DNA of 64,000 nt from Haematobia irritans. Taxonomy: Eukaryota > Arthropoda > Insecta > Diptera > Muscidae. The DNA lies in NCBI RefSeq assembly GCF_050003625.1, contig NC_134397.1, positions 95,707,562 through 95,771,561 on the forward strand. Direction: 5' to 3'. The position numbers and the translations under genes were made by a program. Below, in pieces: positions 21,896-33,688 of the stretch (its first letter is position 1; every line of letters begins with the position of its first letter). The notes under the pieces were generated by a model that had not been told where the DNA came from, did not search any database, and saw only the letters and a program-made list of their open reading frames with translations.

Positions 21896-22972
21896 CACAC
21901 AGAGAAGATAATGGTTGAAAATCGATTGTTGTAATGAAAATTCTGCAATTGGAATGAAATCACAGTTCTGTCAATCTATTTACTTTATTTACAACCATTA
22001 TTTGGTTCCTTCTACCTTTTGGAGTTTATTATTATAGATTGTTGTTTGAAATACAAGTCAAATGGTTGTCTGAACTAATTCCCTCTCTCTTGAAAAATTT
22101 TGATCGAATTCGATACGCACAACCTACCTTATAAATTGATAGTCACAGCCGAATTCCGTTGGAAAAGTTTTTAAATGTCAATATTGTTATTATCAATGAA
22201 AACTGAATATTTTTCAGCAGTTTCTAAGTTTATTTAAATCCTCGGTGGACTGTCTGTCAAATATTTTCACGAACTACTCGCGCAATCGTCAGGATTCTCA
22301 ATGCTACGAGTCAGATAAACAGTGCGCATGCAATGACGTTAAAGGGCCTCTAATGGAAAAAGCCATCTCCACGTCTTTATTTTATTTATGAAACCCCAAA
22401 GGAAGTGACCATGTAGAGTAGATTCTTATTAAATTTTTAAAACTCCACACTAATTTTCTAATTTAATTTGTTGTGTTTTTGGGTAAGCTATGTTGACCCA
22501 TTTGTATGCTGTGTGCTCAGTTTGGACTCCATTTATAAGTACTAATGTACTAAGAGTCCCAGAGATTTAACTCCCATTGCCTGTCAATTCAACAATCCAA
22601 GCTGGCGCGTACTTTTAAAGGTGACAATTTTTGTTTAATTGTTATCAATGTATTGTATTTAGGTATAGTGTGATTTTATGTACCTTTCTATCATTTAAAA
22701 ATGTAAAATGCAATATTTTGAGGAAAAATTTATTTCCAATTCGGTTAAGGTGCTAATAAAGTTGGGTGATACAACCAAATAAGAAGGGAGTAACGACCAA
22801 TTGCATCGTCTAGTACAACCAACTCCATATATGGCATTGGTTGGATTTCCCATAATTCGATTGAGTTGACCGAATTTATCGGGTATCACAACTGCCAGCA
22901 GATAGTTGCTGCAACTGCCAAAAGGAGGTTGGCAATAAATTCGGTCATCACAACCAATATGTATTCTCTGTG
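21896..22972. mobile_element. 1077 bp TIR element, CACACAGAGAA ends
   Basis: TA on both sides. Left CACACAGAGAAGATAATGGT, right (reverse complement) CACAGAGAATACATATTGGT. Body rich in GGTTG/CAACC words. No ORF of note. Confidence 0.7.
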
Positions 22973-22984
22973 TAGAGAAGCGAT

Positions 22985-23830
22985 TTTTTTGAGGGTGCAT
23001 AAACTCGTCAAGGTCAAGATCGATGATCGGGCCATTTAAACGGATCCCTCTACATAACTTTTTGTGTATCTACACACCGCTATTTAATCGTATTTGCTTG
23101 AAATTGCGATTTGATTCGAGTTCTTGAGGACGTTGAAGTCACTATTTTCATCCGATTTACCTGAACTTGGAAATCTGGATGTATTTCAAGGACTATTCAG
23201 CTATGTATATAATATAGGTGTGCACGTGACACGAAATTGTCGTGACTCACGCTGACGGCAACGGCGTGAGTGTGCGTGAGCGTGATTAATCAACCAAATG
23301 TCGTGCGTGAGTCACGAAAATAATATCTTCGTGAGTGTGCGTGAGTAATGAATTTCGGAAAAACACGCTCACGAAAATAATACCGCTTACGAACATAAAA
23401 TGCTTACGAGTTGAATTCATTTATAATTTTAGTGACATCCTGGGTATTAAGAGTTTTATAAAGTTCTCGATTTTAATTATACTCAGGTTCTATTGGTAAA
23501 TTACTCATAAAATTATTCGTGAGTCACGACATTTAAAAGATTTTCGTGCGTGAGTGTGCGTGAGTACAAATTTTCTTTCGTGAGCGTGAGTCCTACCAAA
23601 AAATATCGAGCGTGAGTGTGCGTGAGCATAATATTACTCACGTGCACACCTCTAGTTTATATCGGTCAATATTTCGGTATATCCGCTATATAGACCGACT
23701 TTCCGATTTGACTTCTTGAAAGCCGGTATTTTCATCCCATTGGGTTGAAATTTGAAATCTAGAGATATCTAAGCCCAAAAGCAGCTATGGTAAGATGATT
23801 ACTTTTTGATTTCGTTATTTGATATCTTGA
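22985..23830 (+). mobile_element. Degenerate mini-me-like array
   Basis: GATTTACCTGAACTTGGAAA and TAGACCGACTTTCCGATTTG are worn versions of the 153 bp unit. The array is split by the element at 23212. Neither head nor tail hairpin is clear. Confidence 0.6.
23212..23653. mobile_element. hAT-like MITE, copy 1
   Basis: Left ATAGGTGTGCACGTGAC, right (reverse complement) AGAGGTGTGCACGTGAG. Flanks TGTATATA and AGTTTATA match at six of eight positions, a worn 8 bp target duplication. The body is packed with GTGAGTGTGCGTGAG motifs, in opposite sense in the two halves. The sister copy is at 45393. Confidence 0.7.
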
Positions 23831-23965
23831 TCTCCCTATTTGTCATGTAAAGAACATGAGAGCCTCAAATGTCATCCTATTTGACAAAAAATTCTTACAA
23901 ATCTATAATCTAATGTTGAAAATGTCACCACTGCTCCGAGTTGGTGAGCATTTAAGAGATTTTAG

Positions 23966-24310
23966 AGCTACCGTGGTGCAATGGTTAGCATGCCCGCCTT
24001 GCATACACAAGGTCGTGGGTTCGATTCCTGCTTCGACCTAACACCAAAAAGTTCTTCAGCGGTGCATTATCCCACCTCAGTAATGCTGGTGACATTTCTG
24101 AGTGTTTCAAAGCTTCTCTAAGTGGTTTCACTGCAATGTGGAACGGCGTTCGGACTCGGCTATAAAAAGTAGGTCCCTTGTCATTGAGCTTAACATGGAA
24201 TCGGGCAGCACTCAGTGATAACAGAGAAGTTCACCAATGTGGTATCACAATAGACGGAATAGTCTAAGTGAACCTGATACATCGGGCTGCCACCTCACCA
24301 AACCTAACCT
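23966..24310 (+). mobile_element. SINE1, near full length
   Basis: A-box side CGTGGTGCAATGGTTAGCAT, B box GGGTTCGATTCCTGC, body, and the tail ending CACCTCACCAAACCTAACCT. An internal pol III promoter is visible; no coding capacity. Confidence 0.9.
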
Positions 24311-24379
24311 AAGAGATTTTAGACAATAGGTATAAACTTGTTTTTATTCTCAAATAGCGTCCTTTTTTCATTTCATATT

Positions 24380-24560
24380 TTTATAAAGATCATAGCATTC
24401 TAGACGGTGGCCATGCCCTTTTAATTGAAACAAAAAATATTTTCTTTAAGATCATGGCATGGTAACCACGCTCCTTTAACTAGGATAAATAGAGTTTTTT
24501 TCAATAATCACAGCATTTTGGAATGTGACCATGTTCTTTTAATTGAAATGCAATGAAAAC
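24380..24560 (+). repeat. Three imperfect units of about 64 bp
   Basis: AGATCATAGCATTCTAGACG, AGATCATGGCATGGTAACCA and AATCACAGCATTTTGGAATG each lead into a CCATG-like word and CTTTTAATTGAAA (worn in the middle unit). Confidence 0.5.
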
Positions 24561-25473
24561 TAGTTTTGAAAATACCTACTACAGTTACTTTGTTCAACAC
24601 AAAACCTTATAGAACTCGCCTTCCTATTCTTCTTTAATTTTTATCCTAATTTTGTTTTATTACTCATTTAACTTGTTTTCTTCGTACCAAATACTACAAT
24701 ATGCAAGGTAAGAAACCATTCGAGCGGTAATTTTATTGGACCATATAACGAAAATTAGTTTGACCGCGCTTGACGTGTTTGCATAAATCACTCAACGTCC
24801 CCATGAGACTAAGCTAAGGATTTAATTCATCAATTTCTTGTATCTCTAAAGCTTGTATATAGCCCATACATAAAATAAACTGGGTGTCATCTTTCGAAAA
24901 TATATCTATGTGTCCTGCTCTAATTCCAGCCCTTAGTATTCGCTCTTTTTTTTAACATCCAGAAATGCCTACAAACATATGTCGTTGTGATTGATAGTTC
25001 CAATGAAATTGGCTAAGAGCTATGTATTTTTTCTCTTTTTTCCACTTTATTTGGCGATAAAATACTGTCTCGTCGTAGAAAGCTATACCAGCATTAAAGG
25101 CATTTCTCGTGTTCATTACTATGATAGAAGGACAATTGACTTTGCCAGGACGTTTATATAAAAAAGGAAAACAACCACAGCAATTCTTTCATTGGCTTCG
25201 AAAGCACACCAAAGTAGAAATGGAAGATAGCCGATCAAACAAGAAGAATATAAGCAATGTATATACGTAATGCTATTTTAAAATGCAATACATCCTAATT
25301 ACAATGTGAGTTTTAAGAATAAATAGATAAAGATGTTGAAATGATTTGTTTTTATGATCTTTCTGTTCGTAAAACTCAAAATGGAGATGAAATGGTTCAT
25401 TCATTATGAATTTAACTGAGATTCGAGTATTCCAAAACCTCGAACTTTTTTATGACGCTACAGGACCTCTTAA
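24561..25473. other. Nothing recognised
   Basis: No TE signature, tRNA box or convincing ORF. This is one of the few stretches that may be single-copy host DNA. Confidence 0.4.
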
Positions 25474-25544
25474 AGGTTAGGTTAAAGTGGCAGCCCGATT
25501 AAGATTCAGGCTCACTTAGACTATTCAGTCCATTGTGATATATA
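25474..25544 (-). mobile_element. SINE1 tail fragment
   Basis: GGTTAGGTTAAAGTGGCAGC and CTTAGACTATTCAGTCCATT, the 3' 70 bases of SINE1 in reverse. Confidence 0.8.
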
Positions 25545-26134
25545 CAGGACCTCTTACAGAACTGGTACCAATACTCCAGTTTGTCATAATTTTTTAATTT
25601 TTATAAAATTTATCAAGTTATTGTTTTAATGAAATATAACCATTAGAATAATCTATTGTTCAACATATTTGAAAAGATTGTCCCACGACGTGTCTTTTGG
25701 AATGAGTCCAAGTCGTATCCTTATGTGTACATTTTTACCCGTCAATGACAAACCCATAGTAAAGTGATTCATGATTTATTCCATACATTTTGACAGAACT
25801 GGGACTGGTCCATACAAACCCGGATTTAGTCCGGTACCGGTCCTGTATATCACAAAGTGAACAAACAGAAAACTTATATTTCTCCATTTATCTAACAAGG
25901 AAAATAGGAGAGCCCTTGGACACTGAAGTGTCATTGAGCTCCTTCTACCATCTCTTGATGAGTTTTAGGGTAGCAGTTGCCCTACCAATGCAAATCTCAA
26001 TATAAGGCCCAAATCTTAGTCTACTATTAAGTCATTAAATAATTTAGCATAATCTAATCTAATGCCAGCAAAACTTGCAGCAGTATTTCATCAGGATTGA
26101 AATGAGAGGATAAGACAGTGATATTACACAGTAC
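25545..26134. other. Nothing recognised
   Basis: A 71-codon plus-strand frame (25790-26005) shows no family signature and no splice context I would trust. Confidence 0.35.
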
Positions 26135-26320
26135 TTATGTTAAACTTATATTAATTTGGAAATTTCAAGTAAACATATATATGTTTCGATATCTTATTCG
26201 AGCGAGATATCTTATTGAGAAAGATATAAAAGTTGAGAACATGAGATTTGACGCAAGACATCAACATAAAACAACGAGAGCATCAAATGAGAACAATTGG
26301 TGGTTGGTGTGTATGGTTTT
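26135..26320 (+). mobile_element. Family B internal fragment
   Basis: AACATATATATGTTTCGATA, then a GAGAAAGATATAAAAGTTGA ... GACATCAACATAAAACAACG segment shared with 2640-2760 and 16100-16165. Confidence 0.45.
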
Positions 26321-26460
26321 GCGCTATGCATTTATGATGTGTATGTAGAGAGAAAAGGAAATAGAGTGACAAAAAGAATATGCATTTGAATAAAAAAAAA
26401 AAAAACAAAATGAACATGTGTTCCCTTTTGAGAGCCGCTTTTCATGTATTTGTGTGAATG

Positions 26461-27072
26461 TATGAAAAAAAGCTTGTTCGGTTCTAAAGATTTTATCTTT
26501 ACACAAATTATTTCTCTATTGATTACGAGCCAAAGAAGCTTAGAATTAAAGTTGGGATAAATTTAAGACAAAATTCCCTTTTAAATTTGAGTTTTACGTA
26601 CTTGATTCTAGAAAACAAATTTTATTTTATAAATTTGTTTTTTTTTCAATTTTGTTTTCTTCGAGTTCTTTTAAAGCTTTTGTAAACGACTTACCGGCAA
26701 CTTAAATTTCCAAATTCAGCCTCGATTTCACGTAGAAATTAGTCAAAAAGACTTTAAAATAAAGTGTTGTAGTGATGATACAAAACGTGAAAAATTTTAA
26801 AGACGATTTCATTAGCTCTAAAGAATTTTTCAGAATTATTAAAGCCAAATTTACCTCAGTCAAACGGAATTTTCTTTTATATTAAAATACCCACTTTTAA
26901 GTCGAATCACCTAACTATAAGGACAAAACAACTTCAATGAAAAGTTGATCGACTTTTGGACATGGAACAAAACTTTTTATTAGAGAAATGCGTCTTCTAT
27001 ACTAAGAATAAATTCGCATTCGTATTTTAAAGACATGAAATCTTTGGACTCACGACAATATTTTTTTCAGTG
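26461..27072 (+). mobile_element. Family C1 TIR element
   Basis: A worn left end TATGAAAAAAAGCTTGTTCG, C1 body (ATTACGAGCCAAAGAAGC, AGTTGATCGACTTTTGGACA) and right end ATATTTTTTTCAGTG. The flanking TA is mutated at the right. Confidence 0.65.
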
Positions 27073-27084
27073 TGCACCGATTTT

Positions 27085-27165
27085 TTTCCTTCTTGTGGCG
27101 TCAAAACAAGTCGTGACGTCCGAGGAGTAAGATCAAGTGGTCAGAGAAAGGAAATTAAAAATTAA
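27085..27165 (+). repeat. Family F dispersed repeat, diverged
   Basis: GTGACGTCCGAGGAGTAAGA, then TCAAGTGGTCAGAGAAAGGA, aligned with 16455-16530. Confidence 0.45.
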
Positions 27166-27212
27166 AACCTGGTAGTAAAAAAATTTAATGAAATTTTCTT
27201 TGTGTAGAAATA

Positions 27213-28145
27213 AAGGGTGATTTGTTAAGAGCTTGATAACTTTTTAAAAAAAAAAACGCCTAAAATTTGCAAAATCTCATCGGTTCTTTATTTGAAACGT
27301 TAGATTGGTCCATGACATTTACTTTTTGAAGATAATTTCATTTAAATGTTGACCGCGGCTGCGTCTTAGGTGGTCCATTCGGAAAGTCCAATTTTGGGCA
27401 ACTTTTTCGAGCATTTCGGCCGGAATAGCCCGAATTTCTTCGGAAATGTTGTCTTCCAAAGCTGGAATAGTTGCTGGCTTATTTCTGTAGACTTTAGACT
27501 TGACGTAGCCCCACAAAAAATAGTCTAAAGGCGTCAAATCGCATGATCTTGGTGGCCAACTTACCGGTCCATTTCTTGAGATGAATTGTTCTCCGAAGTT
27601 TTCCCTCAAAATGGCCATAGAATCGCGAGCTGTGTGGCATGTAGCGCCATCTTGTTGAAACCACATGTCAACCAAGTTCAGTTCTTCCATTTTTGGCAAC
27701 AAAAAGTTTGTTAGCATCGAACGATAGCGATCGCCATTCACCGTGACGTTGCGTCCAACAGCATCTTTGAAAAAATACGGTCCAATGATTCCACCAGCGT
27801 ACAAACCACACCAAACAGTGCATTTTTCGGGATGCATGGGCAGTTCTTGAACGGCTTCTGGTTGCTCTTCACTCCAAATGCGGCAATTTTGCTTATTTAC
27901 GTAGCCATTCAACCAGAAATGAGCCTCATCGCTGAACAAAATTTGTCGATAAAAAAGCGGATTTTCTGCCAACTTTTCTAGGTAATAAAATTCAATGATT
28001 TGCAAGCGTTGCTCGTTAGTAAGTCTATTCATGATGAAATGTCAAAGCATACTGAGCATCTTTCTCTTTGACACCATGTCTGAAATCCCACGTGATCTGT
28101 CAAATACTAATGCATGAAAATCCTAACCTCAAAAGAATCACCCTT
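27213..28145 (-). mobile_element. mariner-like element copy 2, different deletion
   Basis: 933 bp with TA on both sides (27211-27212, 28146-28147) and the same AAGGGTGATT ends as copy 1. Nearly identical to copies 1 and 3 outside the deletion junction. Confidence 0.95.
27319..28032 (-). CDS. mariner-like transposase, catalytic domain only (copy 2)
   Basis: 237 codons with the same catalytic domain and aspartates (D35, D128, D165) as copy 1. The N-terminus keeps MNRLTNEQRLQIIEFYY, the usual start of such transposases, and joins to LEKLAENPLF. Here the lost segment therefore begins ten codons later and ends ten codons later than in copies 1 and 3, giving exactly the same protein length. The helix-turn-helix DNA-binding region is missing in both forms. 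Within the shared part I saw one silent difference (GTG for GTA context near 27745). Function unlikely beyond possible interference, which is inference. Confidence 0.9.
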   Translation of the reverse strand: MNRLTNEQRLQIIEFYYLEKLAENPLFYRQILFSDEAHFWLNGYVNKQNCRIWSEEQPEAVQELPMHPEKCTVWCGLYAGGIIGPYFFKDAVGRNVTVNGDRYRSMLTNFLLPKMEELNLVDMWFQQDGATCHTARDSMAILRENFGEQFISRNGPVSWPPRSCDLTPLDYFLWGYVKSKVYRNKPATIPALEDNISEEIRAIPAEMLEKVAQNWTFRMDHLRRSRGQHLNEIIFKK

Positions 28146-28194
28146 TATTTTTAAGGCGCCAATTGGTTACTTCCATTATTTTACTTGCAGCATA

Positions 28195-28446
28195 CTCTCT
28201 AGGTCTCTCTTTCGAAGCACATATATGTTTATAGGCTATTTCCAAATTAATATATGTCTCGTAAGCATATTATATTTACAAACATTTTATGCCCCAAACA
28301 TAATATGTTCTAACATATTAACATATATGTCCCAAAAATGTTATGCCAGATTATGAACATTATATGCGTGCACTTACAAATATTGTGTTAAAAAACTTGA
28401 GTTCCAAACATATAATTTTTACACCCAAACATATGAAAAACCGTGT
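28195..28446 (-). mobile_element. Family B left-end fragment
   Basis: Reverse orientation: ends TTTCATATGTTTGGGTGTAA read on the minus strand, with CACGG at 28442-28446 followed by TA. Body words match 35550-35800. Confidence 0.6.
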
Positions 28447-28515
28447 AGTTTATAATATATATGGCATTTCAGAAGGGTTTAATGACAGATAGTCTCCTAA
28501 ACAGATCGTAGTCTG

Positions 28516-28550
28516 ATTGAATTAAACTCACTTAGACTATTCAATTGCGA
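28516..28550 (-). mobile_element. SINE1 tail scrap
   Basis: AACTCACTTAGACTATTCAA matches the SINE1 3' region. Too short to say more. Confidence 0.4.
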
Positions 28551-28679
28551 AGATAAATTTAAAGATTCTACCTAGGAAGACTAGATCAGATTCTGGATTT
28601 ATAACAACCATTTTTGTTTGAGTTTTAGAGGAATCATAAACATCTCGTGTAAGTGTGTAAGATAATTATGAGATAACCC

Positions 28680-29450
28680 CTTTATTTGAAACATAAAATA
28701 TGTAGATTTTTATCCCCATTATTAAGTAAAATCTAGAAATTTTACTTTCAGTTTCATGCAATTTTCATGATCAGTGCGCTTTCTATACTCTCAAGAAGTG
28801 AAATCGATCTATATGGAGGCCTTACCAAATGGACCGATACAAACTAAATCCGTTACAATTTCAGGCAAATCGGATGAAAACTACGGTTTATATAAACCCA
28901 AAGAGTTAAATCGGGAGATCAGTCTATATATGGGTGATATGCCAAAAACAAAAATAATTGTGATTCTGAACAACCTACATAATCTAGACTTCAAATCGGA
29001 GGGCGGGCTTATAAGGGAGATATATGAAAATCTGTACCGATACACAGTATATTCGGAACACCTATTTATCGCCCTAATAAACAACAGTTTCCAGAAGCCC
29101 ACGAAGTAAACTCGGGGGAACAGTCTGTATGGGGGCTATACCAAAATATGGACCGATGAACACCATTTTCGAAAAACCTAATTATGGTCTTAAAAAACGT
29201 CTAGATTTCAAATTTCAAATAAATTGGATAAAAACAACCGTTTCCAGAAGCCCAAGAAGTAAACCCGGTCTATATGGGGGCTATAGCAAAACATGGACCG
29301 ATAGACATCATTTTCGGCACTCGTATTTGTGGTCTTTCTTCCTGATCCAGAATATATGTACTTTATATAGTCGAAATCGATATGTCGATGTGCTACAAAC
29401 GGACTGACAAACTTATTACACCCCCATCCCCATTTTGTGGTGGTGGATAT
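28680..29450 (-). mobile_element. mini-me-like element, reverse
   Basis: Array units appear in reverse (GGGGGCTATACCAAAATATG, CCGTTTCCAGAAGCCCAAGA). The head at the right reads CAGAATATATGTACTTTATA ... CAAACGGACTGACAAACTTA ... CCCCATTTTGTGGTGGTGG. The (GTCY)n tract is reduced. The left hairpin end is missing. A worn second head piece is at 29670-29710. Confidence 0.7.
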
Positions 29451-30250
29451 AATAACGAAAATTTTGAGTTAGTGTAGTGGCCATCAATGGGCCCATTATG
29501 TACTACAAACCACATGTGCAATTGCGTGAATAATAGCGTATATGAATGAATATGAATCCAAATGTGTAGATTTGTTGAAATTGGATCTATTCCTATATAT
29601 TGTCCGATATTTCCACGAAATTTCAATTTCTGTCTATTCCATATTTCACCAACAGGACGAGCAGATGGCCTTGGCCAGCTCAGTTTAGAATTTCACCACG
29701 ATCAAAAATCGATGAACTTTATGTTGCCTCAGACTAATATTTCGATGACTTCCAAACAGAAGGACAAACGTGGTATGTCCTCTATGGTGAGGATATAAAA
29801 TAATCTGTAAAATAGGCTGCATTGCTTTTATAGCAATGCAAGAATACATCTCCTGCCAACCTCACTGCCATTAAAAAAAAATCTCGTCATGCATTCACAT
29901 ATGTGAGAACAAGTACATGCATGGCTATTGCCAATGCCAAATTTTTCTGAAGAAAACAATCCCCCCCACCAAACAGCTCTTCCTCACTAAATCTTCAAAA
30001 TAACACATAAAAATGCGAAATTATTTTACATATTGTTCAAAATCAGTTCCAGCATTTTATCGGCTCTTGAAATGGGAATGATTTAATTTTCTACCAAGAT
30101 TGCTTTGCGTGCAAAGCTACAGCCAAGTAGCTTTGCACGAATTTCCCAGTGAAAATCATCTTTCAATCACATGTACTTTCTTTAATATGTTAAATGTGTT
30201 TAAAGCAAGAATATTGAGAATATTCATAGTTAAACATGATTGTAGTGTGG
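29451..30250. other. Mostly unrecognised
   Basis: Apart from a mini-me-like scrap (AGTTTAGAATTTCACCACGA at 29682), I see no repeat, RNA or coding signature. Confidence 0.4.
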
Positions 30251-30523
30251 AAACCACCGTGGTGCAATGGTTAGCATGCCCGCCTTGCATACAGAGGGTC
30301 GTGGGTTCAAATCCAGTTTCGACCAAACACCAAAAAGTTGTTCAGCGGTGGATTATCCCACCTCAGTAATGCTGGTGACATTTCTGAGGGTTTCAAAGCT
30401 TCTCTAAAAGGTTCCACTGCAATGTGGAACGCCGATAAGAGAGAAGTTCACCAATGTGGTATCACAATGGACTGAATAGTCTAAGTGAGCCTGATACATC
30501 GGGCTGCCTCCTAACCTAACCTA
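30251..30523 (+). mobile_element. SINE1 with internal deletion
   Basis: A-box side ACCGTGGTGCAATGGTTAGC and B box GGGTTCAAATCC. About 70 bases from the GCCGTTCGGACTCGG block to the CACTCAGTG block are deleted (GGAACGCCGATAAGAGAGAA). Tail TCCTAACCTAACCTA, and a C1 element is inserted in that tail. Confidence 0.85.
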
Positions 30524-31177
30524 CACTGAAAAAAAAGCATGCCCGGTTCCAAAGATTTTGTCTTTACTTTAAAAATGTTGGTATTGATTCCGAGCCAAAG
30601 TCGCGGAGAATACAAGTAAGGATAATTTTAAGACACAATTCTCTTTTAAATTTGGGTTTTGTGTACTTGTTTCCAGGAAGCAAATTTTAATTTTTCGCTT
30701 TTTCAGCTTTTTTTCGTCGTATGCTATTAAAGTCCTTTAAAAATGAGGTAACGACAACTTTATTTTCCTAATTAAGACTCGACTTTCAGTAGAAATTATG
30801 CTATGTTTCAAGTAAAAATCGTCTTTAAAATAAAAGACATGTTTTTGTCCTATATTTGAACGATTTTTTGCTTTGTAGTCAAGATGCAAAAAGACAACAA
30901 ATTTAAAGACAATTTCATTAAATTTAAAGAATTTTTCTGAATTATTAAAGTCAAATTGACCTTAGCCCAAACATTTTTTCTTTCATGTTATGATACCCAT
31001 TTTTAAGTGAAATCACTTAATGATAAGGACAATACGACTTCAGTGAAAAGTTTATCGACTTTTGGACAAAGAAAAAAACTTTATATTAGAGAAATGCGTC
31101 TTATATGCTAAGCAAAATTTATATTCGTATTTTAAAGACATGAAATCTTTGACCTCACTACAATATTTTTTTCAGTG
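30524..31177 (+). mobile_element. Family C1 TIR element, reference copy
   Basis: 654 bp with TA on both sides. Left CACTGAAAAAAAAGCATGCC, right end CAATATTTTTTTCAGTG, so the terminal inverted repeat is CACTGAAAAAA. Body words: CCGGTTCCAAAGATTTTGTC, ATTGATTCCGAGCCAAAGTC. No ORF. Confidence 0.85.
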
Positions 31178-31183
31178 TATGTT

Positions 31184-31870
31184 CAAAATTAAGGCACTTC
31201 CAATACATATATTGGAATAAATTGAAAAAGGTTCAACATATTAAATTAAAAAAAAAAAACATCAGATAATCCCTAACAATATTCTCTTTAAGCCATCTTT
31301 ACATTGTTTTTCACTTTTCCAAATAGTTTTAGAGATATCGTTCAAGTTTTGAAAAAAAATTCATTTTTAATAAAAAAAAATTAGATTGTTCTTGAAAAAT
31401 TCCTAAAAAATAAAAATGGGACAAAAGTCACAGTTTTATTCCAGAAACAGTTAGTTAAATATATTTCGAATAAAATGAGCTTTATTTCATTAGAATCGGT
31501 GCACACCTTTTGATTTTTTTTCACGATTTGCTGAATTGATATAAATAACGATTTGCGTACAAAAATAACATTTTCTAATGGTTAAGTGTTTTTATTTAAT
31601 AAGTTCGTTTTTTACGGTTCTGTTGATTAAGAACTGAATATTGTTTTTAAGGTAATTTGGGACGCTGAATCCAAATCTGCACTTGGTATTTTTTTTTTTA
31701 CTCTCAGCTCGACTTTTAGAGATATACCGTTATGTTGAAATTAGGGCACTTCCGCTACATATATTGGAATAACTTGAAACGGTTCACCACATTAAATTTT
31801 AAAAAAATCCGAAACTCCCAAACAATATTCACTTTAAGTCGTGCTTACATGGTTTTTCATGGTTTTTCAT
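31184..31870 (+). repeat. Direct repeat, two units about 550 bp apart
   Basis: 31184-31320 and 31733-31870 share GGCACTTCC..TACATATATTGGAATAA, then TTGAAA..GGTTCA.CA.ATTAAATT, AACAATATTC.CTTTAAG and TTACATGGTTTTTCA-type words. This looks like a diverged tandem duplication. Origin unknown, no coding signal. Confidence 0.6.
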
Positions 31871-31944
31871 TTATGCTTAGATCTTTATGTATTTAAAGTA
31901 CCTCTTAGTTTTAAATTTCAAGAAAATTTGAAACAGAAGATTGA

Positions 31945-32010
31945 ATTGTAGATGCTCAGGAAGTCAAATCGGTCGGCTTATATGGGGGCTATTCCAACCA
32001 TGCACCGATA
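31945..32010 (-). repeat. mini-me-like array scrap
   Basis: AAGTCAAATCGGTCGGCTTA, then TATGGGGGCTATTCCAA, a piece of the 153 bp unit in reverse, cut by the following TIR element. Confidence 0.6.
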
Positions 32011-32669
32011 CACTCAAAAAAAAGTTACTTGGATCCAAAGATTTTGACCTTCCCTTAAGGATTTTGGTATTGATTCCGAGCCAAAGATGAGGCTTATTTA
32101 AAGTAAAGATATTTTTTCCGGATCTCCCTGACATTAAACCTAGGATCAATAAAATTAAAATTGGATACAGATCTCATTCATCGATTTTTTTCTCTTTTTG
32201 CGATATATCAATATAGGTATTTATCTACAAACAAATTCCAATTTCAATATCCAAATTATGCCAGGTACTTCAAAGTAAAAACAGTTTTCTTAATGCTAAA
32301 AATACTTTAAACCAAAGATGCAAATCCTTAATATAAGTCTTAGCCAATATTTGAAGCGTTTTTATCTTAAATTTAAACATTCAATATGTCAGTTGAGTTA
32401 AAGACGATTTCTTTAAATTAAAAATGTTTTTCTTTATTTTAAGTAAAATTTGCCTTACTTCAAAGATCTACAACTTCAGCAGAGAATCGCAAAATTTCAA
32501 AATTTGTGTCCTAAATTTAATGAAAAAAATTTTTGAAGCAAGGATTACAAACTTTCTTTTAATTAAAATGTCATTGTTTTAAATAATTTTGTCCTTAGCA
32601 TTGCGTAAATTTTGAGTCCTAAAATTTAAGTTGCATAATCTTCCATATAGGTCAATATTTTTTTCAGTG
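32011..32669 (+). mobile_element. Family C2 TIR element, reference copy
   Basis: 659 bp with TA on both sides. Left CACTCAAAAAAAAGTTACTT, right end CAATATTTTTTTCAGTG. Related to C1 (GATTCCGAGCCAAAGATG shared) but with a distinct body (GGATCAATAAAATTAAAATT). No ORF. Confidence 0.85.
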
Positions 32670-32901
32670 TATAAACAAAACACGATAACAAGACATCGCG
32701 ATAGTTTCATTATTAAAGGATGTATCTTTATTACAACTGACAGACAAACGAATATCGTTAGATCGCAATAGAATTTCACGCTAATCAAGGATATATATTT
32801 GTATTTTATTTAGTGCGAAATAAATGAGTTAAAAGCTTATTACAGCGCATTCAATGGTGGCGGCTATAAAAAAAAGAGGATGGAAAAAGAATCACAAGCC
32901 A

Positions 32902-33022
32902 GTCTTCAGGGAAATTCAATTTTGAAACTGGTGGTCCTGTTGTGACCTAGTGTAAATTCAAACGTAGTGGCGAGCAAGTCACAACAGGACCACCAGTTTC
33001 AAAATTGAATTTCCCTGAAGAC
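32902..33022. repeat. Perfect 45 bp inverted repeat with 31 bp loop
   Basis: Arm 1 at 32902-32946 starts GTCTTCAGGGAAATTC and ends CTGTTGTGAC. Arm 2 at 32978-33022 is its exact reverse complement. The 31 bp spacer is unrelated. A transcript would fold into a long perfect hairpin. CTGAAGA at the end of arm 2, followed by GTTCGAAA, recalls the hammerhead-like core found in Penelope-like elements, which is only a suggestion. Confidence 0.95.
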
Positions 33023-33059
33023 GGACAACGATGTTCGAAATATTGGAAAGAAAACAAAA

Positions 33060-33688
33060 ATAAAAAACACTATAAAAAAACTAAGATTTTATTTTGTTTT
33101 ATTAGTACATGACCTCAAGCCTTACAAACTCTACAAATAATTATACTAAAAGGTCAACTATACAACAACTAAAAAATATATTTTTCCCATTTAAAACGCT
33201 GATAATTGTCGCAAATTCGGTCAAATTTTCTAAGACTTGTTTGAAAGAACTTCGCCGGAAGTGATAAACAATGATAAAAGACCTCGGTATGCGTCTAAAA
33301 AGAATTGTTTTTGGAACACCTTGTAATTTATTTTGCTCGGACATCATTTTTGCAAATACATGCCGGTCACTTATGAATAAATAATTCAAAACAAAACAAC
33401 ATTCTCATTCATACGTTCCAAGCAACGTCTGATGACTGAAGTATGGCGCGATGATCTTTTCCAAACATGTTTCCTCTAGTCGTAGTAATCAACTAAGGAT
33501 GAATGCAAAAACTAAAATGTGTTGGCCAAGTTGCTTCAGCACTTCCTGTAATTAAAGGTAGGAAGCTGAATCGGTTAAAGAACAATAAAATACACAATCT
33601 GATCTGTTGGTGGGGTTCTCAGTTCATAGCTGCTGAGATTGTAATGTGTGGACAAGCAGTACTTCCTTTCGGGTACTGTAATCACCTA
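33060..33688. other. Nothing recognised
   Basis: A 63-codon plus frame (33503-33694) and an 82-codon minus frame (33141-33389) lack recognisable motifs. Candidate single-copy DNA. Confidence 0.35.
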
